Shown: positions 1 through 5,838, counted from the stretch's first letter. The stretch: 5,838 bases of DNA from Nitrospinota bacterium (GCA_015231815.1 JADGAW010000145.1:1-5838); one strand, 5' to 3'. Notes: generated by a model not told the origin, from the sequence alone. A program made the numbers and translations.

Positions 1-2
1 TT

Positions 3-419
3 GAATTCCAACGTTTTCAGGAAAAAACAACATTTATTATGTTTGATATAGATCATTTTAAAAAGTTTAACGATAATTATGGTCATCAGGTTGGGGATAA
101 AGTATTGCAAACCGTTGCCAGACTTGTGCAAAATAATATCAGAAAAACCGACTACCTTTTTCGGTACGGTGGTGAAGAGTTTTCAGTTATTCTGACAAAA
201 ACCAATATCAAGGACGGAACAAAACTTGCCGAAATAATGAGAGCTGCACTGGCAAATCATGTTTTTAAATTCAAGGGAGAACGGGTGTCTGTTAATATCA
301 GTCTTGGAGTAACTCCTCTTAAAGCAGGAGATACGGTGGCATCCTTAATAGAACGTGGTGATAAAGCACTCTATAAAGCGAAGGAAAATGGAAGAAACAG
401 GGTTGAAGTATTATATTAG
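3..419 (+). CDS. Diguanylate cyclase, GGDEF domain (C-terminal part, 5' end off window)
   Basis: This is the catalytic GGDEF domain of a diguanylate cyclase, which joins two GTP into cyclic di-GMP. The frame is open from the window edge, giving 138 residues. The ATG at 39 is not the true start: it lies inside the first beta strand, just before the metal-binding DIDHFKKFND segment (residues 15-24), and the preceding residues EFQRFQEKTTFI already fit the domain. The active-site motif GGEEF is intact at residues 56-60 (bases 168-182). An RxxD inhibitory site (R47-D50) sits five residues before it, as in PleD, so the enzyme is predicted to be active and product-inhibited. The domain ends normally with ALYKAKENGRNRV. 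Any N-terminal sensor, receiver or membrane region lies outside the window. The next gene begins 21 bp downstream on the same strand, suggesting co-transcription. The family call is secure; input signal and localisation cannot be seen. Confidence 0.95.
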   Translation, partial: EFQRFQEKTTFIMFDIDHFKKFNDNYGHQVGDKVLQTVARLVQNNIRKTDYLFRYGGEEFSVILTKTNIKDGTKLAEIMRAALANHVFKFKGERVSVNISLGVTPLKAGDTVASLIERGDKALYKAKENGRNRVEVLY

Positions 420-440
420 ACACTTTTTTAATGGAAAAAT

Positions 441-2045
441 ATGATGAGTAAAGAATCAGAACAAAAAAAAGGAGTTCATTCTTATATTGGAAATACGGTT
501 GAAATGGACGGTGTTTTAAGCTTCGATGGAACTCTGCATTTTGATGGAACCTATAAAGGAACAATAAAAGCAGATGGCGTTTTAATTGTCGGAGAAAACG
601 GAAAGTTGGACGCTGATATCGAAACAGGAAACTTGGATAACTTTGGTGTTGTAAAGGGAAATATCAAGGTTTTAAATAAAGTTCATTTAAAAAATACAAG
701 TCAGGTTTCGGGAGATATTACCTCCCATAGACTTGTGGTAGATGACGGAGCTGAGTTAAGCGGTAATTGTAAGATGGAATTTTCCGATAAAGCCACAAAA
801 GATTTACCCTATAAAAGTGAAGCAACAACGTCACTTAAAAAAGTTTATAAAGAAGAATCAACCGGTAAAAGTTCAAAGAAAATTGCTGTCATTGCTGCAC
901 TCATTGTTGTTGCCGTGATTATTGTCGGACAATTTATTAAAACCGACGAGTTGTTTGTTGAAACAGAAAAAGACCTTGCAGCTTTTATAACTGAAGGGGA
1001 AAAGTTATATATGGATGGGAATATAGCCGAAGCAAGATCAACATTCTTGAAAGCCTTAAAGGAAAACCCCAATTCTTCTACCCTATTACTTTTGTTGGCA
1101 GATTTGGAACAAAAGGAAAACAATAAGGATGAGGAAGAAAAATATCTCATGAAAGCATTTGAAGTAGATGAAAATAATCTTGAAGTCATAAACAAAATTA
1201 TTGCTTTTAAGGACGAAATATCAGATAAAAAAGGGCTTTTGAAATTTTACAAAATTAAACTTGATAAAGATGAACGTGACATTGAAACCCGTATGAAATA
1301 TGCCCGCATGGTAGAAGAGGCTGGAAAAATACCGGAAGCAATTGCACAATATGAGGAAATTGTTAAGCTCTCACCAACAGATCTGGAGGTTTTGAAAAAG
1401 TTAGCTGATTATTATATTGAAGCAAAGAAGTATAAAAATATTGTAAAAACCTACGAGAAAATTAGCCAGCTTGAACCCAATCAAAGAGATATCTTTCTTA
1501 CCCTTGGAAGATATTACAGTATTCTCGGTATGGAAAAAGAATCAAAAGAAGCTTACTATAATGTAGAAGTACTTGACCCTGATAGTATCGAAGCAAAAAA
1601 TAATGAAGGTTTTAAACTGTATGATGCGGGCAATTATGGTCGCTCAAAAAATATTTTTAAATATGTGACGGAAATTCAACCAGATAATTTCCGTGGACAC
1701 CTTGGGCTGGCAACAGTATATGTAAAAACGGGCTCCCCAAATTCAGCTGTAACGGAGAGTGAGAAAGCACTTGAACTTGAACCTGATAATTCTGAAGCTT
1801 TAAATAGACTTGCCTGGTGTCTTATCGTGGCAAACAGGGATATTAAGTTAGCTCTTAAATTTTCTCAGAAGGCATTAAGTATTAACCCTGATATTCCTCA
1901 GAACATTGATACTCTGTCGGAAATATATTACCGCATGGGTGAATATGATAAAGCCATTGAGAACATTAATAAGGCAATCGCATTGGATAGCGAAAACTCC
2001 TATTACCAAACCCAGCTGGCTAAATTCCAACAAGCTGCAAGATAA
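441..2045 (+). CDS. Bactofilin-domain, single-pass membrane protein with C-terminal TPR repeats
   Basis: The protein has three parts. Residues about 14-115 are a bactofilin (DUF583, polymer-forming) domain of short beta repeats rich in glycine, with the typical ending GAELSGNCKM. Residues about 147-166 form one strongly hydrophobic helix (IAVIAALIVVAVIIVG), preceded by a lysine-rich linker. Residues about 182-530 hold roughly nine or ten TPR repeats, many ending in the usual P-(D/N) turn (for example LSPTD, LEPDN). By the positive-inside rule the bactofilin end is cytoplasmic and the TPR tail periplasmic. Inference: a cytoskeletal scaffold coupled through the membrane to an envelope protein-binding platform. 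Most bactofilins are small and lack such a tail. Two ATGs are adjacent; a weak GGAA at 433-436 fits the second (444) better, so MSKESEQ may be the true N-terminus. It lies between a diguanylate cyclase gene and argH, apparently in one operon. The domain calls are firm; the cellular role is not known. Confidence 0.9.
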   Translation: MMSKESEQKKGVHSYIGNTVEMDGVLSFDGTLHFDGTYKGTIKADGVLIVGENGKLDADIETGNLDNFGVVKGNIKVLNKVHLKNTSQVSGDITSHRLVVDDGAELSGNCKMEFSDKATKDLPYKSEATTSLKKVYKEESTGKSSKKIAVIAALIVVAVIIVGQFIKTDELFVETEKDLAAFITEGEKLYMDGNIAEARSTFLKALKENPNSSTLLLLLADLEQKENNKDEEEKYLMKAFEVDENNLEVINKIIAFKDEISDKKGLLKFYKIKLDKDERDIETRMKYARMVEEAGKIPEAIAQYEEIVKLSPTDLEVLKKLADYYIEAKKYKNIVKTYEKISQLEPNQRDIFLTLGRYYSILGMEKESKEAYYNVEVLDPDSIEAKNNEGFKLYDAGNYGRSKNIFKYVTEIQPDNFRGHLGLATVYVKTGSPNSAVTESEKALELEPDNSEALNRLAWCLIVANRDIKLALKFSQKALSINPDIPQNIDTLSEIYYRMGEYDKAIENINKAIALDSENSYYQTQLAKFQQAAR

Positions 2046-2050
2046 TAAAT

Positions 2051-3415
2051 ATGACGGTAAAAAAACCTTGGGAAGGACGTTTTAAAGAACAAACCTCATC
2101 AAAGACAGAGTTCTTTACAGAATCCATCTCATTTGATAAAGCATTATATCCATACGATATTCAAGGGAGCATAGCCCATGTTACGATGTTGGCTCAATGC
2201 AAAATCTTGTCAGATGACGATGCCCAAAAAATCATTTCTGGCTTAAACGAGGTAAAAAATGAACTGGAAGAGGGGAACTTCACCTTTAACTCCTCCGATG
2301 AAGATATCCATATGGCAATTGAAGGTCGGCTGACCCAAATTGTTGGGGACGTTGGAGGGAAATTGCATACCGGAAGAAGCCGAAATGATCAGGTAGCAGT
2401 TGATACCCGCCTTTATGTAAAAGATATTCTCAACGAAACAGACAAGCTTCTTGAAAAACTCCTCGCAACACTGGTAAAGGTTGCCCGGGAAAACATTGAT
2501 GTTATTTTTCCCGGAAAGACTCATTTACAGGCGGCGCAACCAGTTTTATTTTCTCATCATATGCTTGCATATTATGAAATGTTCAGGAGAGACAGGGAAC
2601 GGTTTTCCGATCTAATGAAACGGGTGGACGTTATGCCTCTTGGATCTGCTGCCTTAGCGGGAACGCCTCATCCCATTGACCGGTTTATTACCGCTAAACT
2701 GCTGGGTTTTTCCAAAGTTTCAGAAAATAGCATGGATTCGGTGAGTGACCGTGACTATTTAATCGAATTTTGTTCAGCTTCAGCAATTTTTATGATGCAT
2801 TGTAGTCGCTTATCAGAAGAGCTTATTTTATGGGTAACCTCTGAATATAATTATATTTCTCTTTCAGATGCCCATTGTACAGGTTCAAGCATAATGCCGC
2901 AAAAGAAAAACCCCGATGTTCCGGAAATAATCAGAGGAAAAACAGGCAGGGTGTACGGCAATCTCATAAACCTTTTGACCATGATGAAATCTATGCCTAT
3001 GGCTTACAACAGGGATATGCAGGAAGATAAGGAACCTCTTTTTGATACAGCAAAGACCCTTCTGGGGGTGTTGGATATTCTTCCCGATATTCTGGAAGGA
3101 ATGAAGGTAAATCGGGAAAAACTAAAGGGAATTTCTGAGGAAGGCTTTCCAACGGCAACCGATATTGCCGATTATCTGGTTAAGAAAAACCTCCCTTTTC
3201 GTGATGCTCACCATATTGTAGGAAAAATTGTTGCTGAGGCAGAAAAACAAAAATGTTACTTAAAAGATCTTCCCCTGAATATTTTAAAAAGCTACTCAGA
3301 TTTAATTGAAGAAGATATTTACCCCTTTCTTACGGTGGAAGGTTCAATCAACTCAAAAGCTTCTTATGGAAGCACCGCAAAAGAAATGGTTCTCAAAAGA
3401 CTTCAAGAACTATAA
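2051..3415 (+). CDS. argH: Argininosuccinate lyase
   Basis: This cytoplasmic enzyme splits argininosuccinate into arginine and fumarate, the last step of arginine synthesis; the family acts as a homotetramer. At 454 residues it is a normal full-length member of the fumarase/aspartase superfamily. Visible family motifs are the N-terminal KPWEGRF, DEDIHMAIE (residues 83-91), KLHTGRSRNDQVA (104-116), the THLQAAQP segment with the catalytic-region Thr-His pair (157-158), and the superfamily signature GSSIMPQKKNPD (278-289), whose flexible loop carries the catalytic serine. The residue before Thr-His is lysine (GKTH), where many ArgH proteins have tyrosine (GYTH). The start follows two stop codons of the TPR gene by 5 bp with no clear Shine-Dalgarno sequence, so translation is probably coupled to the upstream gene. 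No other arginine or lysine genes lie next to it. There is no sign of damage, and the identification is secure. Confidence 0.98.
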   Translation: MTVKKPWEGRFKEQTSSKTEFFTESISFDKALYPYDIQGSIAHVTMLAQCKILSDDDAQKIISGLNEVKNELEEGNFTFNSSDEDIHMAIEGRLTQIVGDVGGKLHTGRSRNDQVAVDTRLYVKDILNETDKLLEKLLATLVKVARENIDVIFPGKTHLQAAQPVLFSHHMLAYYEMFRRDRERFSDLMKRVDVMPLGSAALAGTPHPIDRFITAKLLGFSKVSENSMDSVSDRDYLIEFCSASAIFMMHCSRLSEELILWVTSEYNYISLSDAHCTGSSIMPQKKNPDVPEIIRGKTGRVYGNLINLLTMMKSMPMAYNRDMQEDKEPLFDTAKTLLGVLDILPDILEGMKVNREKLKGISEEGFPTATDIADYLVKKNLPFRDAHHIVGKIVAEAEKQKCYLKDLPLNILKSYSDLIEEDIYPFLTVEGSINSKASYGSTAKEMVLKRLQEL

Positions 3416-3516
3416 GCAATGATGTAACTTGCAAAGAAACTCCACTCCTTGATTCCGAATTTATCTTATTTTTGCTTCATTTTTTGGGAAAACCACTCAC
3501 CTTAAAGAACCTGGGG

Positions 3517-3545
3517 TTGTAAATGGCAACCAAATGCATTAAAAT
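3517..3545 (+). promoter_or_regulatory. Candidate sigma-70 promoter of the toxin-antitoxin pair
   Basis: A TTGTAA box at 3517-3522 (4 of 6 matches to TTGACA) is followed after exactly 17 bp by TAAAAT at 3540-3545 (5 of 6 matches to TATAAT). Transcription would start near 3552, giving a leader of about 20 bases that includes the Shine-Dalgarno sequence of the antitoxin gene. The position suits a module expressed on its own rather than from the argH operon. AT-rich DNA yields such matches by chance, so this is a prediction only. Confidence 0.45.
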
Positions 3546-3561
3546 GTAACCAAATTCAATT
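3521..3561 (+). repeat. Two imperfect direct repeats, candidate TA operator
   Basis: Two 20-bp units, 3521-3540 and 3542-3561, share AAATG, then the identical core AACCAAAT (3528-3535 and 3548-3555), then a related end (GCATT, TCAATT). The cores are 20 bp apart, close to two helical turns, so bound proteins would sit on one face of the DNA. The first unit ends in the perfect 8-bp palindrome AATGCATT (3533-3540). The repeats cover the promoter spacer, the -10 box and the predicted start site. Antitoxins with a ribbon-helix-helix-like fold commonly bind such tandem sites to repress their own operon, so an operator role is inferred. Confidence 0.45.
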
Positions 3562-3568
3562 AAGGAGG
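3562..3568 (+). promoter_or_regulatory. Strong Shine-Dalgarno sequence of the antitoxin gene
   Basis: AAGGAGG lies four bases before the ATG at 3573. It is the best ribosome binding site in the window and fixes the antitoxin start. Strong translation of the antitoxin relative to the toxin is typical of type II pairs. Confidence 0.85.
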
Positions 3569-3572
3569 AACT

Positions 3573-3800
3573 ATGGCAACAGCAGTTAAAGTCTCAAATG
3601 ACTTGTTTGAAAAAGCAAAAGCGCAATCAAAAGTATTCAAACGATCAATCGCTGGTCAGATTGAATACTGGGCAAAAATTGGACAAATGGTTGAAGATAA
3701 TCCAGATGTTCCCTTGCCGTTGATACAAAATATATTGCTTGGCAAAGAACAAATAAATGCGGGTTTGGGAACACCATATGTTTTTGGAGAAGGTGAGTGA
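3573..3800 (+). CDS. ParD-like type II antitoxin
   Basis: A 75-residue protein matching the ParD-like antitoxin family by its characteristic stretch RSIAGQIEYWAKIG (residues 24-37), followed by ED-NPDVPL (41-48). The N-terminal TAVKVSNDLFEKAK looks like the beta strand and first helix of a ribbon-helix-helix-like DNA-binding fold. The C-terminal part (about 50-75), ending in GLGTPYVFGEGE, would be the segment that binds the toxin. Expected role: neutralise the toxin encoded next and repress the operon through the repeats just upstream. Its stop overlaps the toxin start by 4 bp, so the two are translationally coupled. The family assignment rests on motif recognition; DNA binding and neutralisation are inferred from the family and arrangement. 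Confidence 0.85.
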   Translation: MATAVKVSNDLFEKAKAQSKVFKRSIAGQIEYWAKIGQMVEDNPDVPLPLIQNILLGKEQINAGLGTPYVFGEGE

Positions 3801-4087
3801 CCAAGCTCAAAAACATAGTTCAATCACCAGTATTTGCTAAGCAGAAGAAAAAGCTTCATAAGCAACAAATTAATGACTTGGACATTGCGGTAAAAGCCCT
3901 GTTCCATAATCCAGCCCTTGGAGAGCTGAAGAGAGGAGATTTACAGACTATTCTCATCTATAAGTTTAAGATGAAGAACCAGCACCTTCTCTTGGCGTAT
4001 GAAGTTGTGGGTTCTTCTCTCTTTTTATATACCTTTGGCTCTCATGAAAACTTCTATCGAGATTTGAAGAATTACCTTCATCACTAA
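3797..4087 (+). CDS. RelE/ParE-family type II toxin
   Basis: A 96-residue basic protein with features of a RelE/ParE superfamily toxin: an N-terminal SPVFAKQKKKLHKQQ helix, a LDIAVKALFHNPALGELKRGDL segment (residues 28-49) leading into beta strands (ILIYKFK, HLLLAYEVV, LFLYTFG), and a C-terminal GSHENFYRDLK motif (81-91). His83, Tyr87 and Arg88 there are candidate functional residues. Most RelE-like members are ribosome-dependent mRNA endonucleases while ParE members target gyrase; the sequence does not settle which applies, though I favour the RelE type. It starts with GTG at 3797 inside the antitoxin stop (GTGA overlap), with GGAG at 3786-3789 as ribosome binding site, seven bases away. It is full length and looks intact. 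Pairing with the ParD-like antitoxin is typical for this toxin group. Confidence 0.87.
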   Translation: MTKLKNIVQSPVFAKQKKKLHKQQINDLDIAVKALFHNPALGELKRGDLQTILIYKFKMKNQHLLLAYEVVGSSLFLYTFGSHENFYRDLKNYLHH

Positions 4088-4365
4088 ACTTTACCCTTCT
4101 TCGCTTAACAATATCTTTACCAAATTTTCTTTTTACACAAGATTATTTCTTAATCTAATTGCAAAATCGGGAGCCTTCAAATAAAAGGGTCTCAAACTGA
4201 CCCAATGATTGAATGAGTAGAGAGTCACGTTATGTTTATGTGAAGAAGAAAACTAAAAAACGTTGTCCGAATTCTCATCTTTTAAAGAGTAAAAAGAAGG
4301 GTATTCTCCTAATGCACAGACACTTTGTGGACAGCAAAGCGTATAAAGAGGCTTTTTGTAACGGA
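4088..4365. other. Convergent intergenic region, no confident gene
   Basis: This 278-bp stretch separates the plus-strand toxin gene from the minus-strand glycosyltransferase genes. It holds a perfect but AT-rich 6-bp inverted repeat (AGATTA, 4140-4145; TAATCT, 4151-4156) and a GC-richer hairpin at 4187-4203, listed separately. An open frame of 61 codons on the plus strand (4213-4398) has no ribosome binding site, a lysine-rich first half and no family resemblance, and it runs 33 bp into the end of the glycosyltransferase gene. I do not accept it as a gene. No transposase remnant or tRNA is visible. Confidence 0.6.
4178..4203 (-). terminator. Weak intrinsic terminator candidate for the glycosyltransferase transcript
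   Basis: Read on the minus strand, GGGTC (4203-4199) and GACCC (4191-4187) form a perfect 5-bp stem, four of the pairs G-C, around a 7-base loop. It is followed directly by TTTTATTTG. This is the order expected of a rho-independent terminator. It lies about 160 bp after the stop codon of the GT2 gene. On the plus strand the same hairpin lacks a T tail, so it would not stop the toxin transcript. The stem is short, hence moderate confidence. Confidence 0.4.
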
Positions 4366-5070
4366 CTATTTCATATTGAAACGACAATACTTGAATAAAT
4401 CAATAATGGTTCGTGTCACCGCTATGAGGTTTTTCATGTTTAATGCATTTGCGGCACCATGCTCTCGAGGTTGAATTAGCATACTTACCTGAGTAAAGGT
4501 CGCTCCCTCCTTAATCATTCTAACCAATAGGTCTGCCTGATATGCAAATCCATCAGTATTAATATCCCGTGCTTTCAGTAGTTTTGCGCTATGTACTACA
4601 GGGCCGTTGTAATAAGTAATGTTCAGACCCGAAATTGCATTGATTACCATCGTAAACATCTTTGAAAGCCCTTGCCTAAGCAAAGGTCGGGTTTCGTAGT
4701 TTTGAATAAAGGGAATTACAATATCGGTACAGCCTGTTAACATCAGGTAGTTTCTAATGGAGTCGATACAAATCTCGTTATCTCCAGGGACAAGGGTAAT
4801 GTAGTTCATGGTTGCCAACTCAACTCCCCTACGGTAGGTGTATCCAAGACCTTTATTGGGGTTGTTGTGATAGGGTTTAACGCTGGGGTAACGTGAGCCG
4901 TAGTCATCTATGATTTTTCCGGTATCGTCTTTGCTCCCATCATTAATAACAATGATTTCAATTTTTTCCAAGTCATCTTTGAGGATGCGGAGAAGGTCGT
5001 CAAGGGTTTTTTCAATATTTCCTGCTTCGTTATAGGCAGGGACAATAATTGAGAGAGTATCTATGAGCAC
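4366..5070 (-). CDS. Glycosyltransferase family 2 (dolichyl-phosphate mannose synthase-like)
   Basis: A 234-residue inverting GT-A-fold transferase that would move a sugar from a nucleotide donor, probably onto a lipid carrier or growing glycan. Visible motifs are LSIIVPAYNEAGNIE (residues 6-20), VINDGSKDDT (41-50) for nucleotide binding, NKGLGYTYRRG (72-82), PGDNE (95-99) where related enzymes carry the metal-binding DXD-type motif, FAYQAD (175-180) and PREHGAAN (201-208). It has no C-terminal membrane helices, unlike many polyprenyl-phosphate sugar transferases. The start is GTG at 5070-5068; stops lie close upstream in frame, and the domain begins only six residues in, so no other start fits. 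There is no Shine-Dalgarno sequence, only a run of T directly before GTG, suggesting weak translation. It lies 125 bp downstream of the GT4 gene, probably in the same polysaccharide cluster. Donor and acceptor cannot be read from the sequence. Confidence 0.9.
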   Translation of the reverse strand: MLIDTLSIIVPAYNEAGNIEKTLDDLLRILKDDLEKIEIIVINDGSKDDTGKIIDDYGSRYPSVKPYHNNPNKGLGYTYRRGVELATMNYITLVPGDNEICIDSIRNYLMLTGCTDIVIPFIQNYETRPLLRQGLSKMFTMVINAISGLNITYYNGPVVHSAKLLKARDINTDGFAYQADLLVRMIKEGATFTQVSMLIQPREHGAANALNMKNLIAVTRTIIDLFKYCRFNMK

Positions 5071-5195
5071 AAAAAAATATTAAAGTTAAAAAAGCGAACT
5101 CTTCTGAAAGTAAGAGAATTGTAAGTCACAAGTGATCCTCAAGGTATGTTCTTATGTCTTGAAGTTTGCAATCTACAAAGATATAAAAAAGAGGG
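5071..5195 (-). other. Gap between the two glycosyltransferase genes
   Basis: This 125-bp AT-rich gap holds no gene. On the minus strand a 5-bp stem (CTCTT 5116-5112, AAGAG 5103-5099) is followed by TTCGCTTTTTT, which faintly resembles a terminator or attenuator just before the GT2 start; with two G-C pairs it is too weak to call. A TACAAT at about 5123-5118 resembles a -10 box but has no matching -35 box. A separate GT2 transcript is possible but unsupported. Confidence 0.3.
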
Positions 5196-5838
5196 TTATT
5201 TTACAATACTTTTGTCGGGAAAAAAGGAAAGATAGGTCTTAAGTGTCTCTTCGGCACTATTTGTCCAAGAAAACTTTGCGGACTGTTGCGTAGCTCTCTT
5301 TTTATAATCCTCTCTTTTCACATTGTCCCATTCCAGAACCATTTGCATTGCTTTTGTTAATTCCTCCGTTTTTTCGGGGTTGATTGATATAACAGCATCT
5401 CCGCCAACTTCAGGAATTGAAGAAATATTAGAGGTAATTACGGGAGAACCACATGTCATCGCTTCAAGAACAGGAATACCAAAGCCTTCATAAAGGGTGG
5501 GGTAAATAAAAGCCGTGCACTCTTTCATGAGGAGGGCTGATTCTTCCTCGCTAATATAACCAAGAAACAAAACCCTTTTTTCGAGGTTTAATTGTTTCAC
5601 GCTATTTAATATTGGATCATAGCCCCAACCTTTTTTTCCGGCAATAACAAAACTGATATCATTTGTTTGCGATACCTTCGCAAAAGCTTCTACGGCTCTT
5701 ACAAGGTTTTTTCGAGGCTCTAATTGACCAATAAAGAGAAAATAATCTCCGCTTATTTGGTACTTTGTTTTGACTTTTGATACGAATTGTTCCTGAGGAG
5801 TTTTATCGTTATATACTTCTTCCTTTTTCCCCATATAG
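5196..5838 (-). CDS. Glycosyltransferase family 4, C-terminal domain (5' end off window)
   Basis: This is the donor-binding Rossmann-like C-terminal half of a retaining GT-B-fold, GT4-type transferase, a cytoplasmic enzyme that adds a sugar from a nucleotide donor during glycan assembly. Counting from the ATG at 5834, the motifs are FLFIGQLEPRKNL (residues 32-44, Arg and Lys expected near the donor phosphates), FVIAGKKGWGYD (62-73), RVLFLGYISEEE (87-98) and the hallmark EX7E motif EGFGIPVLE (116-124), followed by AMTCGSPVITSN and IPEVGGDA. The frame stays open to the window edge, and the acceptor-binding N-terminal domain is missing, so the ATG at 5834 is most likely internal and the gene continues outside. 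The closest style is the mannosyl- or rhamnosyltransferases of O-antigen and exopolysaccharide clusters, but sugar specificity is a guess. The stop at 5196 is followed 125 bp later by the GT2 gene on the same strand. Confidence 0.93.
   Translation of the reverse strand, partial: YMGKKEEVYNDKTPQEQFVSKVKTKYQISGDYFLFIGQLEPRKNLVRAVEAFAKVSQTNDISFVIAGKKGWGYDPILNSVKQLNLEKRVLFLGYISEEESALLMKECTAFIYPTLYEGFGIPVLEAMTCGSPVITSNISSIPEVGGDAVISINPEKTEELTKAMQMVLEWDNVKREDYKKRATQQSAKFSWTNSAEETLKTYLSFFPDKSIVK

Noticed and set aside
431..451. Six-codon mini-frame (MEKYDE) overlapping the bactofilin start
   Set aside because: It has no ribosome binding site of its own, and the GGAA it contains better serves the ATG at 444; most likely chance.
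319..564. Minus-strand open frame opposite the GGDEF/bactofilin junction, and similar ones at 845-1195 and 2243-2524
   Set aside because: They lie wholly opposite strong coding sequence, have no family motifs, and their composition is what antisense of those genes gives.
3508..3518. AACC-TGG-GGTT hairpin after argH, considered as the argH terminator
   Set aside because: Only a 4-bp stem with no T run after it; no intrinsic terminator for argH is visible in 3416-3572.
4140..4156. Perfect inverted repeat AGATTA/TAATCT after the toxin gene
   Set aside because: The stem has only one G-C pair and no T tract follows on either strand, so it is not a convincing terminator or binding site.
4171..4193. 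Alternative bulged stem GAGCC/GGTCTC competing with the 4187-4203 hairpin, considered as a switching RNA
   Set aside because: Too short and bulged, in a non-leader position downstream of genes; no conserved riboswitch pattern.
4213..4398. Plus-strand open frame of 61 codons between the toxin and the GT2 gene
   Set aside because: No ribosome binding site, no recognisable family, lysine-rich low-complexity first half, and it overlaps the end of a well-supported gene on the other strand.

Overview
The window is AT-rich bacterial DNA with tightly packed genes. A protein with a cytoplasmic bactofilin domain, one transmembrane helix and a long TPR tail on the far side of the membrane suggests a Gram-negative (diderm) bacterium. 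The other genes here, for cyclic-di-GMP signalling, arginine synthesis and polysaccharide glycosyltransferases, fit that. The sequence alone does not fix the phylum; a Desulfobacterota-like or other low-GC marine or sediment lineage is only a guess.

Left part, plus strand (1-3415): the C-terminal end of a GGDEF diguanylate cyclase, whose beginning lies outside the window; a bactofilin-TM-TPR fusion protein; and argH, the last enzyme of arginine synthesis. The gaps are about 21 bp and 5 bp, with no terminator between the genes, so this looks like one transcription unit. The first two genes suggest c-di-GMP output next to a membrane-anchored cytoskeletal scaffold. argH looks like an ordinary metabolic gene translated as part of the same unit.

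Middle part, plus strand (3416-4087): a 157-bp gap, then a compact type II toxin-antitoxin pair, a ParD-like antitoxin and a RelE/ParE-family toxin that overlap by 4 bp (GTGA). It has its own Shine-Dalgarno sequence, a plausible sigma-70 promoter and two imperfect direct repeats over that promoter, which are a candidate autoregulatory operator.

Right part, minus strand (4366-5838): two glycosyltransferases. A GT4-type enzyme (its N-terminal half is off the window) lies upstream of a short GT2 enzyme of the dolichyl-phosphate-mannose-synthase-like type. They look like the end of a surface-polysaccharide gene cluster. They converge on the toxin-antitoxin pair, and a weak hairpin with a T-rich tail between the two sets could end the minus-strand transcript.

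I saw no tRNA, rRNA, CRISPR array, insertion sequence or replication origin. The most unusual object is the bactofilin-TM-TPR protein and its link to a diguanylate cyclase. Nothing here amounts to a clear, wholly new system.
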